Below are positions 49,300 to 57,659 of a stretch of 64,000 bases of DNA, in pieces (position 1 is the first letter of the stretch; each line of letters opens with the position of its first letter). Made by a program: the position numbers and the translations under genes. This DNA is from Phycisphaerae bacterium (GTDB lineage: Bacteria > Planctomycetota > Phycisphaerae > Sedimentisphaerales > Anaerobacaceae), in contig JAUWBI010000004.1 of assembly GCA_030601745.1 (NCBI GenBank), forward strand, positions 1 through 64,000, in the 5' to 3' direction. The notes under the pieces were generated by a model. It was not told the origin of the DNA. It was given only the letters and a program-made list of their open reading frames with translations, and searched no databases.

Positions 49300-49306
49300 A
49301 CAAAAC

Positions 49307-49430
49307 GCTATGGATACCAACGACAATCATAGACCTAAACAGAATCATAATAAGGTAGCACAAAAAGCCCTACGACGATGTCCGGTCTCCCCCCCAGCCG
49401 GTATCCATAGCTTTGTAGGGCTTTTATTCT
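49307..49430 (+). ncRNA. candidate pseudoknotted small RNA
   Basis: Two perfect stems interleave. GCTATGGATACC (49307-49318) pairs with GGTATCCATAGC (49400-49411), 12 bp. AAAAGCCCTAC (49363-49373) pairs with GTAGGGCTTTT (49415-49425), 11 bp. The order A-B-A'-B' is a pseudoknot, or a switch if only one forms. The second stem runs into TTTTATTCTT, so it can also act as a terminator. A strong promoter lies immediately upstream. I recognise no Rfam family. Confidence 0.6.
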
Positions 49431-49493
49431 TGGCGGGGCTGGTAGGTTTGGAGCTTTGGGTGTGGGCGTCTGGGTCACTGGCCCTGCTTTTTT

Positions 49494-49588
49494 TATTGCA
49501 TCTCACAGGGAGCGGTCATTTCTTCCGCAAATTTCGCCTGATGAATGTTTCGGTCTTTTTCATAAGGCAAAAGCCGCTCCCATTTTTT
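49494..49588 (+). ncRNA. hairpin RNA repeat, copy 1
   Basis: GGGAGCGG (49508-49515) pairs with CCGCTCCC (49574-49581), followed by TTTTTT; an inner TTTCGCCT/AGGCAAA stem extends it. Preceded by TTGCATCTCACA. Copy 2 at 49691-49783 keeps both stems while the loop has changed, suggesting selection on RNA structure. Confidence 0.55.
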
Positions 49589-49607
49589 ACTGCATTTTGG
49601 CAGGCCG

Positions 49608-49626
49608 GAGCGATGCGCTCATTTTT
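49608..49626 (+). terminator. short terminator between the hairpin repeats
   Basis: GAGCG-ATG-CGCTC followed by ATTTTT. Only five base pairs. Confidence 0.4.
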
Positions 49627-49690
49627 CACCTTTTTATTTAGCTCAAGCTCAAGGTGTTTTGTTATCAGATTCGCTCGCTTCGGTTTGTCT

Positions 49691-49783
49691 TTATTGCATT
49701 TCACAGGGAGCGGTCAATTCTTTTACAAATTTCGCCTGATGGGTGTGTTTCGTTCTTTAAGGCAAAAGCCGCTCCCGCTTTTT
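49691..49783 (+). ncRNA. hairpin RNA repeat, copy 2
   Basis: GGGAGCGG (49706-49713) and CCGCTCCC (49769-49776), then GCTTTTTATT. The stretches ATTTCGCCTGATG and AAGGCAAAAGCCGCTCCC are identical to copy 1. About 198 bases from copy 1. Confidence 0.55.
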
Positions 49784-49797
49784 ATTGTAGATGAGTT

Positions 49798-50016
49798 ATG
49801 CAAATAAAAAAATGGTATCGCTGGCTTAAATGCAAAACCGGAAAGCACGAAAGAAATTGGGGCTTTTATTCGTTTGGGAAGGGGACAGTGATTTTCCGCT
49901 GCCTTTACTGCAAACATTTAGAGGAAATCCCCCTTGACGACTTGACGGAAAAAGAGAGAGACTTTGTTTTGGACCTATATAAAGAGCTGATAGGATGGTG
50001 GAACAAGCAAAATTGA
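49798..50016 (+). CDS. small Cys-containing protein upstream of the integrase
   Basis: 72 residues, basic and Trp-rich N-terminus (MQIKKWYRWLKCKTGKHERNW), a CxxC (CLYC) and an acidic helical C-terminus ('LDDLTEKERDFVLDLYKELIGWW'). Weak ribosome site. Fifteen bases before the integrase, so probably co-transcribed. Could be a directionality or regulatory partner, but it has no recognised family. Confidence 0.5.
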   Translation: MQIKKWYRWLKCKTGKHERNWGFYSFGKGTVIFRCLYCKHLEEIPLDDLTEKERDFVLDLYKELIGWWNKQN

Positions 50017-50030
50017 AAGGCAGGTGACTT

Positions 50031-51563
50031 ATGAGAGTTTACAAACCGAGCTACACAAAACCCTTGCCGGAGAAGGCAAAGATTTCCTCCCGCAAGGGTA
50101 AACGATTCGCAAAGTTCAAGGATGCAAAAGGCCACACAGCCGAAGCACGTCTAACGCAGGCGGGCGATAAGATTCTCTGCGAGACCGTGCACTGGCATAT
50201 CGGCTTCGAGGACAACCGAAGTATTCGTAGACAGCTAAAAGCGTTCACCAATGAGCAGGCAACGAAACGTCTGGCCGATAGAATCCAGCAGCTTTTGAAC
50301 TGCAAGGCGAACAACCTGACACCTGATACAGGATTGCAGAAATTTCTTGAGCAGATACCCGCTACGATACGGGATGAGCTTATCAGCTTTGGGTTGCTGG
50401 ACGGGACGGCGGCGGGACGAACCCTTGCCGAGCGCATTGAGGATTTTCGGGACTACCTGACAAAGAAGGAACGGAACCCTAAATATATCAGGGGAACCAT
50501 ATCGGGCATAAAGCATTTATTCGCCGACTGTGAATTTGAAAGTTGGAGCGATATAAACGCCGATAGGTTAAAAGCACACCTGGACGAATTGAGGGACAGG
50601 GGGGACGGGATAAGTAAGCGAACCTATAACAGCAAGCTGAAAGCGGCGAAACATTTTTGCCACTGGCAGGCAAAGCAATTACGCACAACGTCTTCGATAG
50701 ATTTTATTGAGGGATTAGATAACGAGGGCACAGACAGGCGGCACGAACGCAGGGCGGCTACGCCTGACGAGATACGCAGACTGTTAGAGGTTACGGCTGC
50801 GGGGCCGGAGCGTTACGGAATGAGCGGCAGGGAACGCAGCTTGTTATATCGGTTTGCTGTCGAGACGGGATTTAGGGCCGGAGAAATTAGCACTTTAACA
50901 ACGGGCTGTTTCGACTTTGACAATCTGACCGTAACCGTTAAGGCCGGTTACTCGAAGCACAGACAAGAGGACGTCCAGGCGATAAGGCCGGAATTGGCAG
51001 CGATGTTAAAAGAGCATTGTCGGGGCAAGCTGCCGACAGTAAAAGTATTCGGCGGCTCTTTTAAGCAGTTGACCAACAAGGCGGCGGATATGTTAAAACT
51101 TGACCTTGCGGATGCGGGGATACCGTATATCGAGAATGACAGGATATTCGACTTTCACGCTTTCCGCCACACTTTCGTTACCAGCTTGCGTAATGTATCG
51201 AGCAGGACGGCCCAGGCGTTAGCCAGACACAAAAGCTCCGCTATGACCGATAGATACACCCATATCGAGTTACACGATGAGAGGACGGCTCTGGCCGACC
51301 TGCCGGATTACGGTGCGCCGAGCAGGGAAAGTCAAAGGGCCACAGGGACGGACGATAAAATCTTGTCGAAATCTTGTTTTCAGGATGCACACACACGGAC
51401 ACAAGCGGAAACTGGCGGACAGAAAACCGCTTTAGCGACACAAAAAACGCCGTTGGGGGCTGGTAACAAGGGGGCTGATAGGATTGGCAGTCTGCTTCTT
51501 TTCGGCGACCGCCGTCGCGGCTGCACTGGCCCCGCCCCTCGGAGGGGCTGGGCTGGCAGCTGA
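50031..51563 (+). CDS. tyrosine-type integrase, C-terminus swapped by integration
   Basis: 510 residues as it stands. A SAM-like core-binding domain (about 135-230) precedes the catalytic domain with the tyrosine-recombinase set: Arg in 'VETGFRAGEI', Lys near 'KAGYSKHRQ', HxxR in 'FHAFRHTFV', His in 'LARHKSS', Tyr in 'MTDRYTH'. Residues 1-489 are phage-encoded. The last 21 (LFGDRRRGCTG...) are read from host DNA beyond the core at 51483-51498. In the excised circle the frame continues into 6498-6676 and gives 548 residues with the typical 'W..L...R.AI..MV' end. Confidence 0.93.
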   Translation: MRVYKPSYTKPLPEKAKISSRKGKRFAKFKDAKGHTAEARLTQAGDKILCETVHWHIGFEDNRSIRRQLKAFTNEQATKRLADRIQQLLNCKANNLTPDTGLQKFLEQIPATIRDELISFGLLDGTAAGRTLAERIEDFRDYLTKKERNPKYIRGTISGIKHLFADCEFESWSDINADRLKAHLDELRDRGDGISKRTYNSKLKAAKHFCHWQAKQLRTTSSIDFIEGLDNEGTDRRHERRAATPDEIRRLLEVTAAGPERYGMSGRERSLLYRFAVETGFRAGEISTLTTGCFDFDNLTVTVKAGYSKHRQEDVQAIRPELAAMLKEHCRGKLPTVKVFGGSFKQLTNKAADMLKLDLADAGIPYIENDRIFDFHAFRHTFVTSLRNVSSRTAQALARHKSSAMTDRYTHIELHDERTALADLPDYGAPSRESQRATGTDDKILSKSCFQDAHTRTQAETGGQKTALATQKTPLGAGNKGADRIGSLLLFGDRRRGCTGPAPRRGWAGS

Positions 51564-51701
51564 GGCCCCATCCTGCCACTTGCACAAGAGCAAAACAAAA
51601 CAACTCACTGCCAGTATGGCTGTGGTGCCGGCCAGGAATTGGCGGCGAGTCAGATGGCCGGGACGCTTCAGTTTGGTACTGGATGAAGTGTGCAGGGTCA
51701 T
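51432..51701 (-). pseudogene. cut-off 5' end of the host ThuA gene with Tat signal
   Basis: 89 codons. ATG 51701 has AAGGAG seven bases upstream. 'HLTRRQFLAGTTAILAVSCF' is a twin-arginine signal. The host-derived part (67 residues) ends at 51499 with '...AATAVAEKK'. Beyond the core the frame runs antisense through the integrase to a chance stop. Fused across the core to 6481-5798 it reads '...AEKKQTANVLLVTGID' in frame, a 300-residue Tat-exported ThuA protein. In the lysogen only a signal-peptide fragment is made from this promoter. Confidence 0.85.
51483..51498. other. attR, 16-bp core of the prophage
   Basis: ATTGGCAGTCTGCTTC, identical to 6482-6497. Here it is inside the integrase ORF (plus) and the truncated host gene (minus). 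Confidence 0.92.
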
Positions 51702-51810
51702 AATCAAACTCCTTGTCGTTGGGATTTTATAACCGTTCGGGCCTCCTGCGAACCCAAGTATTTCACTTGACTGGACAGGGCTATACACCCAGCAGCAAAA
51801 CACCCGTTCG

Positions 51811-51869
51811 CCCCGTTAGAAATTTCCCCTTTTTGTATCGTATTGTCCATTGTAGAATTTCTAACGGGG
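51811..51869. repeat. inverted repeat, 14-bp arms
   Basis: CCCCGTTAGAAATT (51811-51824) and AATTTCTAACGGGG (51856-51869) with a 31-base AT-rich loop. In the original promoter region of the interrupted host gene. No T-run; looks like a dispersed hairpin element. Confidence 0.7.
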
Positions 51870-52002
51870 TTCGCATTTGCTGCAACATAACGCGCCTTGC
51901 GGCTACTTGTCAAATCCTATTGCAAAAACTTTCTCAAAAACCCTCTTTTCACACAAATATCGGCGATTTCATTTATCCCATCTACGACCCTGTACCAATT
52001 GC

Positions 52003-52064
52003 CCAGCACCAAAAGAGCTTGGCTCAGTCGTTTTTGGTGCTGGACACGCCTAATTAGTGCGGGG
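52003..52064. repeat. hairpin related to the repeats at 1481 and 1623
   Basis: CCAGCACCAAAA (52003-52014) pairs with TTTTGGTGCTGG (52032-52043), and the loop starts GAGCTTGGCTCA. It is followed by CGCCTAATTAGTGCGGGG, almost the right arm of the 1481-1524 element. The two loci share both arm sequences and loop, so they belong to one repeat family. Confidence 0.7.
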
Positions 52065-52070
52065 TTTGCC

Positions 52071-55000
52071 CTAACGGTGAATGATTACCCTGAGCACCTG
52101 GTTTTCCGTGAGAGTTAGCTTTTTCTTTAGTGTGATATCGAGACGTCCGTTTTTGAGCATGTAGTCAATTTTGATGGGTCTGGCTCCCACTATTATGAAA
52201 ACTTTCACCGACCGGAAATTTTCGGGAACGGTAAAGGCAAGAGACCTCAGACTCAATCGACCCCAGCGCAGCTCGATTCGCTCGCTTTGTATTAGGCCGT
52301 CTTGCTTTTGTGTAAACGTGCCCCAGCCCTCAGCGGCCGTGAAGGCTGCGCGGAAATTATCCGGCGTTAGCCTTGGCGCAAAGCCGAGATGGCCCTTCGG
52401 GCCGTGGTGCTCATAGCCAGCAAGGGCTGTATAGACGCCCCAGCTCGCCATTGCACGCGCGTAGTGGTCGCCGCACTCAACCTCGTTGAAGGGGTTATGC
52501 CTGGCCGGGTGGTAGCGCTCGTGGATGCCCCGGCAGATAGCGAGCGCCTCGGTAACCATGCCTTCACAGACCATATGGCCGGCCACCTGATACTCGATGC
52601 CCGTCCAGACCTCATTCTTGTAGCGAACGCCGGCCGCGAGATATGGGCTCTTGGGCCACGTGCAGATGAACAGGCCGGGCTCGCCGGCCCTGGCAAACCA
52701 GCGCTCCGGTTTGTGGGTGGCGTTGTACGGCCCGATGTCGGGTGCCCAGTTGTATTTCCAGACGGACTGCAGTGCCTTTGTGACGTGTTCCGGCGGGTAG
52801 ATGTAGCCGAGCCCGAGTTGATGCGCCCAGCCCTGGCCAAAAAGCTGGTCGGACAGGCACCCTTTTGCATACTGGTGTTTTGGATGCTTCTCTGTGTCGA
52901 CAAGTTGAATGAAATATTCGCCGTCCCAGAGGCGCTCGGCGGTGAGGCGGCTGCCACTTTCAAATATCTTTCGGCAGCGTCTGGCGAACTCCTCGTCGCC
53001 CATTTCTCTTGCCATCTCCTCGCCGGCGCGAAGGGCAGCGAGGTACAGCGAGCCGACGAAGGTGTTGGCTCCCTCGAAGTTGATGTCATACGTGTTGTGC
53101 TGGCTGCTTTCGATGAGGCCGTCGTCGTTGCCATCGCGGGCGATGGAGAACTCGAGGGCCTTCTTGATGCGAGGCCAGTTGCGCTTCAGGAAGGCAGCAT
53201 CGGCAGACATCTGGTGCTCCCGGTAGGCCTTGAGTATGGTGCCGCACTGCCCATCGGCGGCGTAGGCGAGGTTGCTCCGGAACCCGACCAGGCCGCTTTT
53301 GCTGTCAAAGCCCTGGCCAAAATCCTGCATTTCCCTGGCGCTGCGCTCAAGCTCGGGAAAGAGGCGGGCTGGGGCGTGGGCATAGTTCCACACATGGGTA
53401 CAGGTGCCTGCGCAGCAGCCGACGCCCTCCCATGCCCAAAACCGGCCGTTCTTCCACCACTGGCACGTCCCCGTCGCCAGGTTGCACACGGTCGAGTGAA
53501 GGCGGAAAAGCAACCAGCGAGGCAGCGTGCTGTCCTCGTAGTATGTATCGTGCCACTTGCGCGTGTCGCCCACGAGGCGTTCGTGGTTATCAAGGATATA
53601 ATGTGCGACCTCGGCTGCACTGTTGAAGCGGTTGGCGTACTCCCGGCCGTTCGGGTGGTTGGGGAAAAACCAGCTCAAAACAAAAGTAAAGGTGCGTTTT
53701 GCTCCAGGGGCTAACTCTACCTCTTGGCTGCAGAGGGCTGCGTTGCGTCTCTCGGTGACGGGAAAGGCGATATCCCTGTCAGCGTGCAGCTTGCCGGCAG
53801 CATCCCCAGCAAGGCCGAGAACCTGGTGAGTCTTCCGTAGTGGGGTGTCGCGTTCGGCAAGAGCCAGTACCATCGAGCCATAGTCCGGCAGTTTATCGAG
53901 CGGACCCGCTGGGAGCTTTTGCGGCTCGTCAGAGAGCTCGATCTGGTCAATGTTGATGTGACCCCACCCGCCGGAAGCTCGGTCAACGATTTCGATTCGG
54001 GCTGTTTTGCCTTCGAATTCCTGCACGTTCCAGAAATGCCAGTCGAGCTTCTCGTTGTTCTTGCCGATTGCTGTATGCACCACCTTACCGTCTATAAGCA
54101 GGTTGATGCACGTCTGACCTGCGTGATTGCCCCCACCGATGAGGAAGTTGATGAACTTCCGCGAGATATTAAATGGTGGCGAGGTCAGCGTGCCGTGTGG
54201 GCCGTCCATACCAAGGAAGGTGTTCACGAGCCCTTTTCCGAGAAAGCCGGTTACCCTTTGCTGTTCGGGGAGCGTACCCTTCGCAGGTCCTTTCCCAAAA
54301 GCTTTTCCGGTCACCTTCCAGTCAGCATAGTCTGGGCCTTCGAAGTCGGCGAGGACAATCTTCGGCCGCGGTTTCGTCGCGCCCTCCGGTAGAGGTGCTT
54401 TCTCAACCGTGTGGATCACCAAGGTGCGGCCTCGCTCGTCAACGATGCGGCTTCGGCGCAGACCGTGGATGGTCGGGGCGGAATGGATGCAGACGGCGTT
54501 TTCGAGCCATCCTAAAATGCCGGCCCGAAGGCTTTTGCCGGAGATGTTTTCGACCGTGATATGGAACAGCGTTGCCGGCAGGGCCGAGTCTTTCGCATTG
54601 AGCGGAATGAAAGGAGAAAAGACCTCCAGCTCAACCTTCACGGGAAATCCGTCTTCGCGGTAGCGGACAATGCCGACAGGATATTCGCCGGCGAACTCTA
54701 CGGTTGAAAAATTCCGATTCAACAGCTTTGCGAGAGTCTTGCCGTCCTTCTCCACAATCACAGCGAAGCCGGAATCCACGGGCGAGTCGGGCTTATAGGT
54801 GCGGTAACAGTTCTGCCCATAACCCGTGAAAACGTGGCGGTTGAAGATTTGCCAGAGGCCGAGCGTCCCGTCGCCACGCAGATAGAGTTGACCCGTTGCA
54901 ATACCGCCAATGGGCATCCCGATTGTGTCGAGCTCTTTGCCGCGATAGGTTTCGGTGGTGCCCCGCTCAAAAAGACCTCGCGCCCATTCCTGCGAGAGCT

Positions 55001-55121
55001 TTTTGTCCGCGGGAATTAGGCGTTCTGGTCGTGACTTGCTCTCCTCGGCTGTGCTATGAAATATCGGTAAAGAGCTGCAAACCGCAAACCCAATTACAAT
55101 CACCCAAAATTTTCTCATCAT
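52071..55121 (-). CDS. GH116/DUF608-like secreted glycosidase
   Basis: 1016 residues; GAGGAAG before ATG; signal peptide (FWVIVIGFAVCSSLPIFHSTA). An N-terminal beta domain ('IGMPIGGIATGQLYLRGDGTLGLW') is interrupted at about 254-400 by an inserted sandwich domain ('LADFEGPDYADWKVTGKAFG...INFLIGGG...GGWGHINIDQIELSD') also found in planctomycete GH32-type enzymes. The C-terminal alpha/alpha barrel has 'EGVGCCAGTCTHVWNYAHA', 'HNTYDINFEGANTFVGSLYLAALRA' (its Asp aligns with the GH116 acid/base) and 'GIEYQVAGHMV'. I could not place the GH116 nucleophile with certainty. Probably cleaves beta-glycosides outside the cytoplasm, feeding the operon it originally preceded. Confidence 0.82.
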   Translation of the reverse strand: MMRKFWVIVIGFAVCSSLPIFHSTAEESKSRPERLIPADKKLSQEWARGLFERGTTETYRGKELDTIGMPIGGIATGQLYLRGDGTLGLWQIFNRHVFTGYGQNCYRTYKPDSPVDSGFAVIVEKDGKTLAKLLNRNFSTVEFAGEYPVGIVRYREDGFPVKVELEVFSPFIPLNAKDSALPATLFHITVENISGKSLRAGILGWLENAVCIHSAPTIHGLRRSRIVDERGRTLVIHTVEKAPLPEGATKPRPKIVLADFEGPDYADWKVTGKAFGKGPAKGTLPEQQRVTGFLGKGLVNTFLGMDGPHGTLTSPPFNISRKFINFLIGGGNHAGQTCINLLIDGKVVHTAIGKNNEKLDWHFWNVQEFEGKTARIEIVDRASGGWGHINIDQIELSDEPQKLPAGPLDKLPDYGSMVLALAERDTPLRKTHQVLGLAGDAAGKLHADRDIAFPVTERRNAALCSQEVELAPGAKRTFTFVLSWFFPNHPNGREYANRFNSAAEVAHYILDNHERLVGDTRKWHDTYYEDSTLPRWLLFRLHSTVCNLATGTCQWWKNGRFWAWEGVGCCAGTCTHVWNYAHAPARLFPELERSAREMQDFGQGFDSKSGLVGFRSNLAYAADGQCGTILKAYREHQMSADAAFLKRNWPRIKKALEFSIARDGNDDGLIESSQHNTYDINFEGANTFVGSLYLAALRAGEEMAREMGDEEFARRCRKIFESGSRLTAERLWDGEYFIQLVDTEKHPKHQYAKGCLSDQLFGQGWAHQLGLGYIYPPEHVTKALQSVWKYNWAPDIGPYNATHKPERWFARAGEPGLFICTWPKSPYLAAGVRYKNEVWTGIEYQVAGHMVCEGMVTEALAICRGIHERYHPARHNPFNEVECGDHYARAMASWGVYTALAGYEHHGPKGHLGFAPRLTPDNFRAAFTAAEGWGTFTQKQDGLIQSERIELRWGRLSLRSLAFTVPENFRSVKVFIIVGARPIKIDYMLKNGRLDITLKKKLTLTENQVLRVIIHR

Positions 55122-55314
55122 TCACTTCCTCTCTTTTTATTCTGTGCATCCAAAAACCGTAAACAAGGGGTATCGCACCTATAGCTGCCGATGCAAAATG
55201 TACTGAATTTGCGTGCTCAAGAACCCTTCTCTCTATCCAAATTAACACAAAGTCGTACTAAGTGCCCATTGTAAGAATGGGGGCAAGTACTTATGAATAA
55301 CATGCCTGCGGCAA

Positions 55315-55387
55315 TGAGAGTGTTGGGACTCGAACCCAAGACCTACGGCTTAAAAGGCCGTTGCTCTACCGACTGAGCTACACTCCC
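55315..55387 (-). tRNA. tRNA-Lys (anticodon TTT)
   Basis: 73 bases. Acceptor GGGAGTG/CACTCTC with one G-U pair, D arm 'GCTCAGTCGGTAGAGC', anticodon stem ACGGC/GCCGT with loop CTTTTAA, T arm 'TTGGGTTCGAGTCCCAA', discriminator A. CCA is not encoded. Confidence 0.95.
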
Positions 55388-55561
55388 GATATCCATTAAA
55401 ACAAAAGGTTAAAGCAGTTCTTCAAAAATGTCAACACAAAACGCCTTTGCAGGAAAATTAAACGCGCGTTTCTGTACAAAACAAATTGGAAACCATATCG
55501 TTGACAGTTCCATCATTAAAAGATAACATACTATCTTATAAATAGTTGGGAGCGTTAGGAA

Positions 55562-56641
55562 ATGGCTGATGTAACTTTAATTACCGGCGATGGAATTGGC
55601 CCGGAAATTGCAGAGGCTGCACGCAGGTGCATCGATGCTACGGGCGCTGGAATCAACTGGGAATTGGCGCAAGCAGGTGTGGATGTAATGGCTCGGCTTG
55701 GGACCCCCCTGCCGGACGCCACTGTCGAATCAATTAATAAAAATGGCATAGCGTTAAAAGCACCTATCACTACGCCAGTCGGAAAAGGTTATAGAAGCAT
55801 AAATGTGCATCTTCGTCAGATGCTTGATTTGTATGCTTGTCTAAGGCCCTGCAAAAGCTATAAGGGCGTGCGAAGCAGATACTCCGATATTAACCTTGTG
55901 GTCGTGCGCGAAAACACTGAAGACCTTTATGCAGGCATTGAATTTCAAAAGGGCAAAGACGAGACGGCTCAAATTATCAACTGGATAAATAAACACAGCA
56001 GCCGAAAGATAACCGAAGACGCCGGCATAAGTATAAAGCCCATTTCGGTCAAGGCCACAGAGCGGATAGTCCGTTTCGCATTTGATTACGCCCGAAAAAT
56101 GGGGCGTAAAAAGGTAACGTCCGTCCACAAAGCCAATATTATGAAATTCTCCGATGGCTTATGGCTTGAGGTAAGTCGAGAGGTCGCAAAGCAATATCCT
56201 GATATCGAATTTGAAGACCGGATTGTTGATAATATGTGTATGCAGTTGATTCAAAAGCCCGAGCTTTACGACGTAATTGTGCTGCCGAACCTTTACGGTG
56301 ATATAATAAGCGACTTGTGTGCCGGGTTAGTCGGCGGACTGGGCGTGGCACCCGGTGCGAACATCGGCGAAAAAATAGCTATCTTCGAGGCAACTCACGG
56401 CAGCGCACCAAAATACAAAGGCCAAAACAAGGTCAATCCAACAGCTCTGATACTCAGCGGCGTGATGATGCTAAGACACATAGGCAAAACAGTCGAGGCG
56501 GACAAGCTGGAGACAGCGGTGGCCGCGGTAATTGCCGAGGGCAAAAACGTAACGTACGATATGAAAGCAGACCGCAACGACCCAACTGCTGTCGGGACAA
56601 GCGAAATGGCTGACGCCATCATTGAAAAAATCGAAGGCTAA
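55562..56641 (+). CDS. NAD-dependent isocitrate dehydrogenase (isocitrate/isopropylmalate family)
   Basis: 359 residues; AGGA just before ATG. '[12 protein letters not shown]' start, substrate-loop '[24 protein letters not shown]', '[16 protein letters not shown]', '[15 protein letters not shown]', and the metal-site Asp region '[29 protein letters not shown]' followed by '[19 protein letters not shown]'. The short NAD-type form, as in many anaerobes and in mitochondria. Converts isocitrate to 2-oxoglutarate in the cytoplasm; a related hydroxyacid dehydrogenase such as homoisocitrate dehydrogenase cannot be fully excluded. Confidence 0.85.
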   Translation: MADVTLITGDGIGPEIAEAARRCIDATGAGINWELAQAGVDVMARLGTPLPDATVESINKNGIALKAPITTPVGKGYRSINVHLRQMLDLYACLRPCKSYKGVRSRYSDINLVVVRENTEDLYAGIEFQKGKDETAQIINWINKHSSRKITEDAGISIKPISVKATERIVRFAFDYARKMGRKKVTSVHKANIMKFSDGLWLEVSREVAKQYPDIEFEDRIVDNMCMQLIQKPELYDVIVLPNLYGDIISDLCAGLVGGLGVAPGANIGEKIAIFEATHGSAPKYKGQNKVNPTALILSGVMMLRHIGKTVEADKLETAVAAVIAEGKNVTYDMKADRNDPTAVGTSEMADAIIEKIEG

Positions 56642-56786
56642 CCGCTTACATTTCCGCCACATACTCAACGGATTACTTTCAAAAGATTCAAAACACCGAA
56701 GGCGCTGAAAACTAACTTCCTAAAATACGAAAAAATTTCTTTTTCAAACTAAAAAACAACAAGTACAAGGCAAAAAAGGCAAATAA

Positions 56787-56849
56787 ATGAACATTGACGA
56801 GTTATTCACGTATAAAAATGAAGCTTTCTGGCCGATAGTAATTTATTAG
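56787..56849 (+). CDS. possible 20-residue leader peptide
   Basis: MNIDELFTYKNEAFWPIVIY ends with TAG at 56847-56849, touching the ribosome site of the signal peptidase gene. Weak upstream AAGG. Could couple translation to the next gene, or be chance. Confidence 0.25.
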   Translation: MNIDELFTYKNEAFWPIVIY

Positions 56850-56858
56850 GGGAAAAAA

Positions 56859-57560
56859 ATGAAGAACCGGAGAGCAACAAAGTTCATTTACAGGATTTGG
56901 AAAGAATGGCGAAGGACCATTTTTTTCATAGTTTTTGTACTAATACCTGTAAAATCAAGTTTGGCGGACTGGAATTGGGTGCCAACTGGTTCTATGAATC
57001 CCACCATAATGGAAGGCGATTTGGTGTATGTGGACAAAATGGCGTATGACCTGAGATTTCCTCTTACATTTTATCGGCTTGCAAAATGGTCAAACCCCAA
57101 AAGAGGGGATATTGTGATTTGTTTTTCTCCGCAAGACCAAACCCGATTAGTCAAAAGAGTAATAGCAGTACCAGGCGATACAATCGAAATGAAGAGAAAC
57201 GCTCTTTTCTTAAATGGGCGGTCGGCCACCTACAGGACGATCGATTCGAAATACACAAAATATCTCCCTCTTGAATTGAAAAAACGTTCCATATTAGCGA
57301 TGGAAAGTCTGGATGGATCTACTCATGCGGTGATGAGCACTCCTTCGAGCCGTGCGATGCGAGACTTTGGGCCAATTACGGTGCCACCAGACAAATACTT
57401 TGTAATGGGCGACAACAGAGATAGTAGTAAGGATTCAAGATATTTCGGATTTGTGGAAAGAAAAGTGATAGTCGGAAAAGCAAAGGCAGTATTATTGTCA
57501 TTCGACATTACCGACAAATACCAGCCCCGATTGAAAAGGTTCTTCGCCTCTCTAAAGTAA
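56859..57560 (+). CDS. lepB: signal peptidase I (S26)
   Basis: 233 residues; AGGGGA before ATG. One N-terminal membrane helix (TIFFIVFVLIPVKSSLA), then box B 'VPTGSMNPTIMEGDLVYVDK' with the catalytic Ser, box D 'RLVKRVIAVPGDTIEMK' with the general-base Lys, and box E 'MGDNRDSSKDSRYFGFV'. Removes signal peptides from Sec- and Tat-exported proteins at the membrane. Within the family's normal length range. Confidence 0.93.
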   Translation: MKNRRATKFIYRIWKEWRRTIFFIVFVLIPVKSSLADWNWVPTGSMNPTIMEGDLVYVDKMAYDLRFPLTFYRLAKWSNPKRGDIVICFSPQDQTRLVKRVIAVPGDTIEMKRNALFLNGRSATYRTIDSKYTKYLPLELKKRSILAMESLDGSTHAVMSTPSSRAMRDFGPITVPPDKYFVMGDNRDSSKDSRYFGFVERKVIVGKAKAVLLSFDITDKYQPRLKRFFASLK

Positions 57561-57659
57561 GCAGTCCCAAATCTCATACTATACTTTTGAAATTTCAGGC
57601 CCAACCCTTCTTTGGCTATATCGGCCGACAAGCAATCGCCAAATAATTAATGACAATTC

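Larger units (their letters stand above)
6482..51498. mobile_element. integrated phage genome (prophage), about 45 kb
   Basis: Bounded by the 16-bp direct repeat. It contains terminase, portal, scaffold, capsid and tail genes, nearly all on the plus strand, and a tyrosine integrase at the right end. A large portal, an adaptor, no long tape-measure gene and a giant virion-type polyvalent protein point to a short-tailed tailed phage. No endolysin is recognisable. The morphogenesis genes seen are intact except for the split terminase, so it may still be functional. Confidence 0.93.

Noticed and set aside
49310-49807. 165-codon ORF overlapping the RNA elements
   Set aside because: Its internal protein repeat comes from two RNA hairpin copies, it contains stem-loop and T-run sequences throughout, and it has no ribosome site. 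The non-coding explanation fits better.
52389-53714. 441-codon ORF antisense to the GH116-type gene
   Set aside because: Mirror of a well-supported 1016-residue enzyme in GC-rich sequence; no domain motif.
55315-55387. tRNA-Lys as phage attachment site
   Set aside because: It is nearly 4 kb beyond the prophage end, no tRNA fragment lies at the left end, and a 16-bp core that restores two reading frames is found elsewhere.
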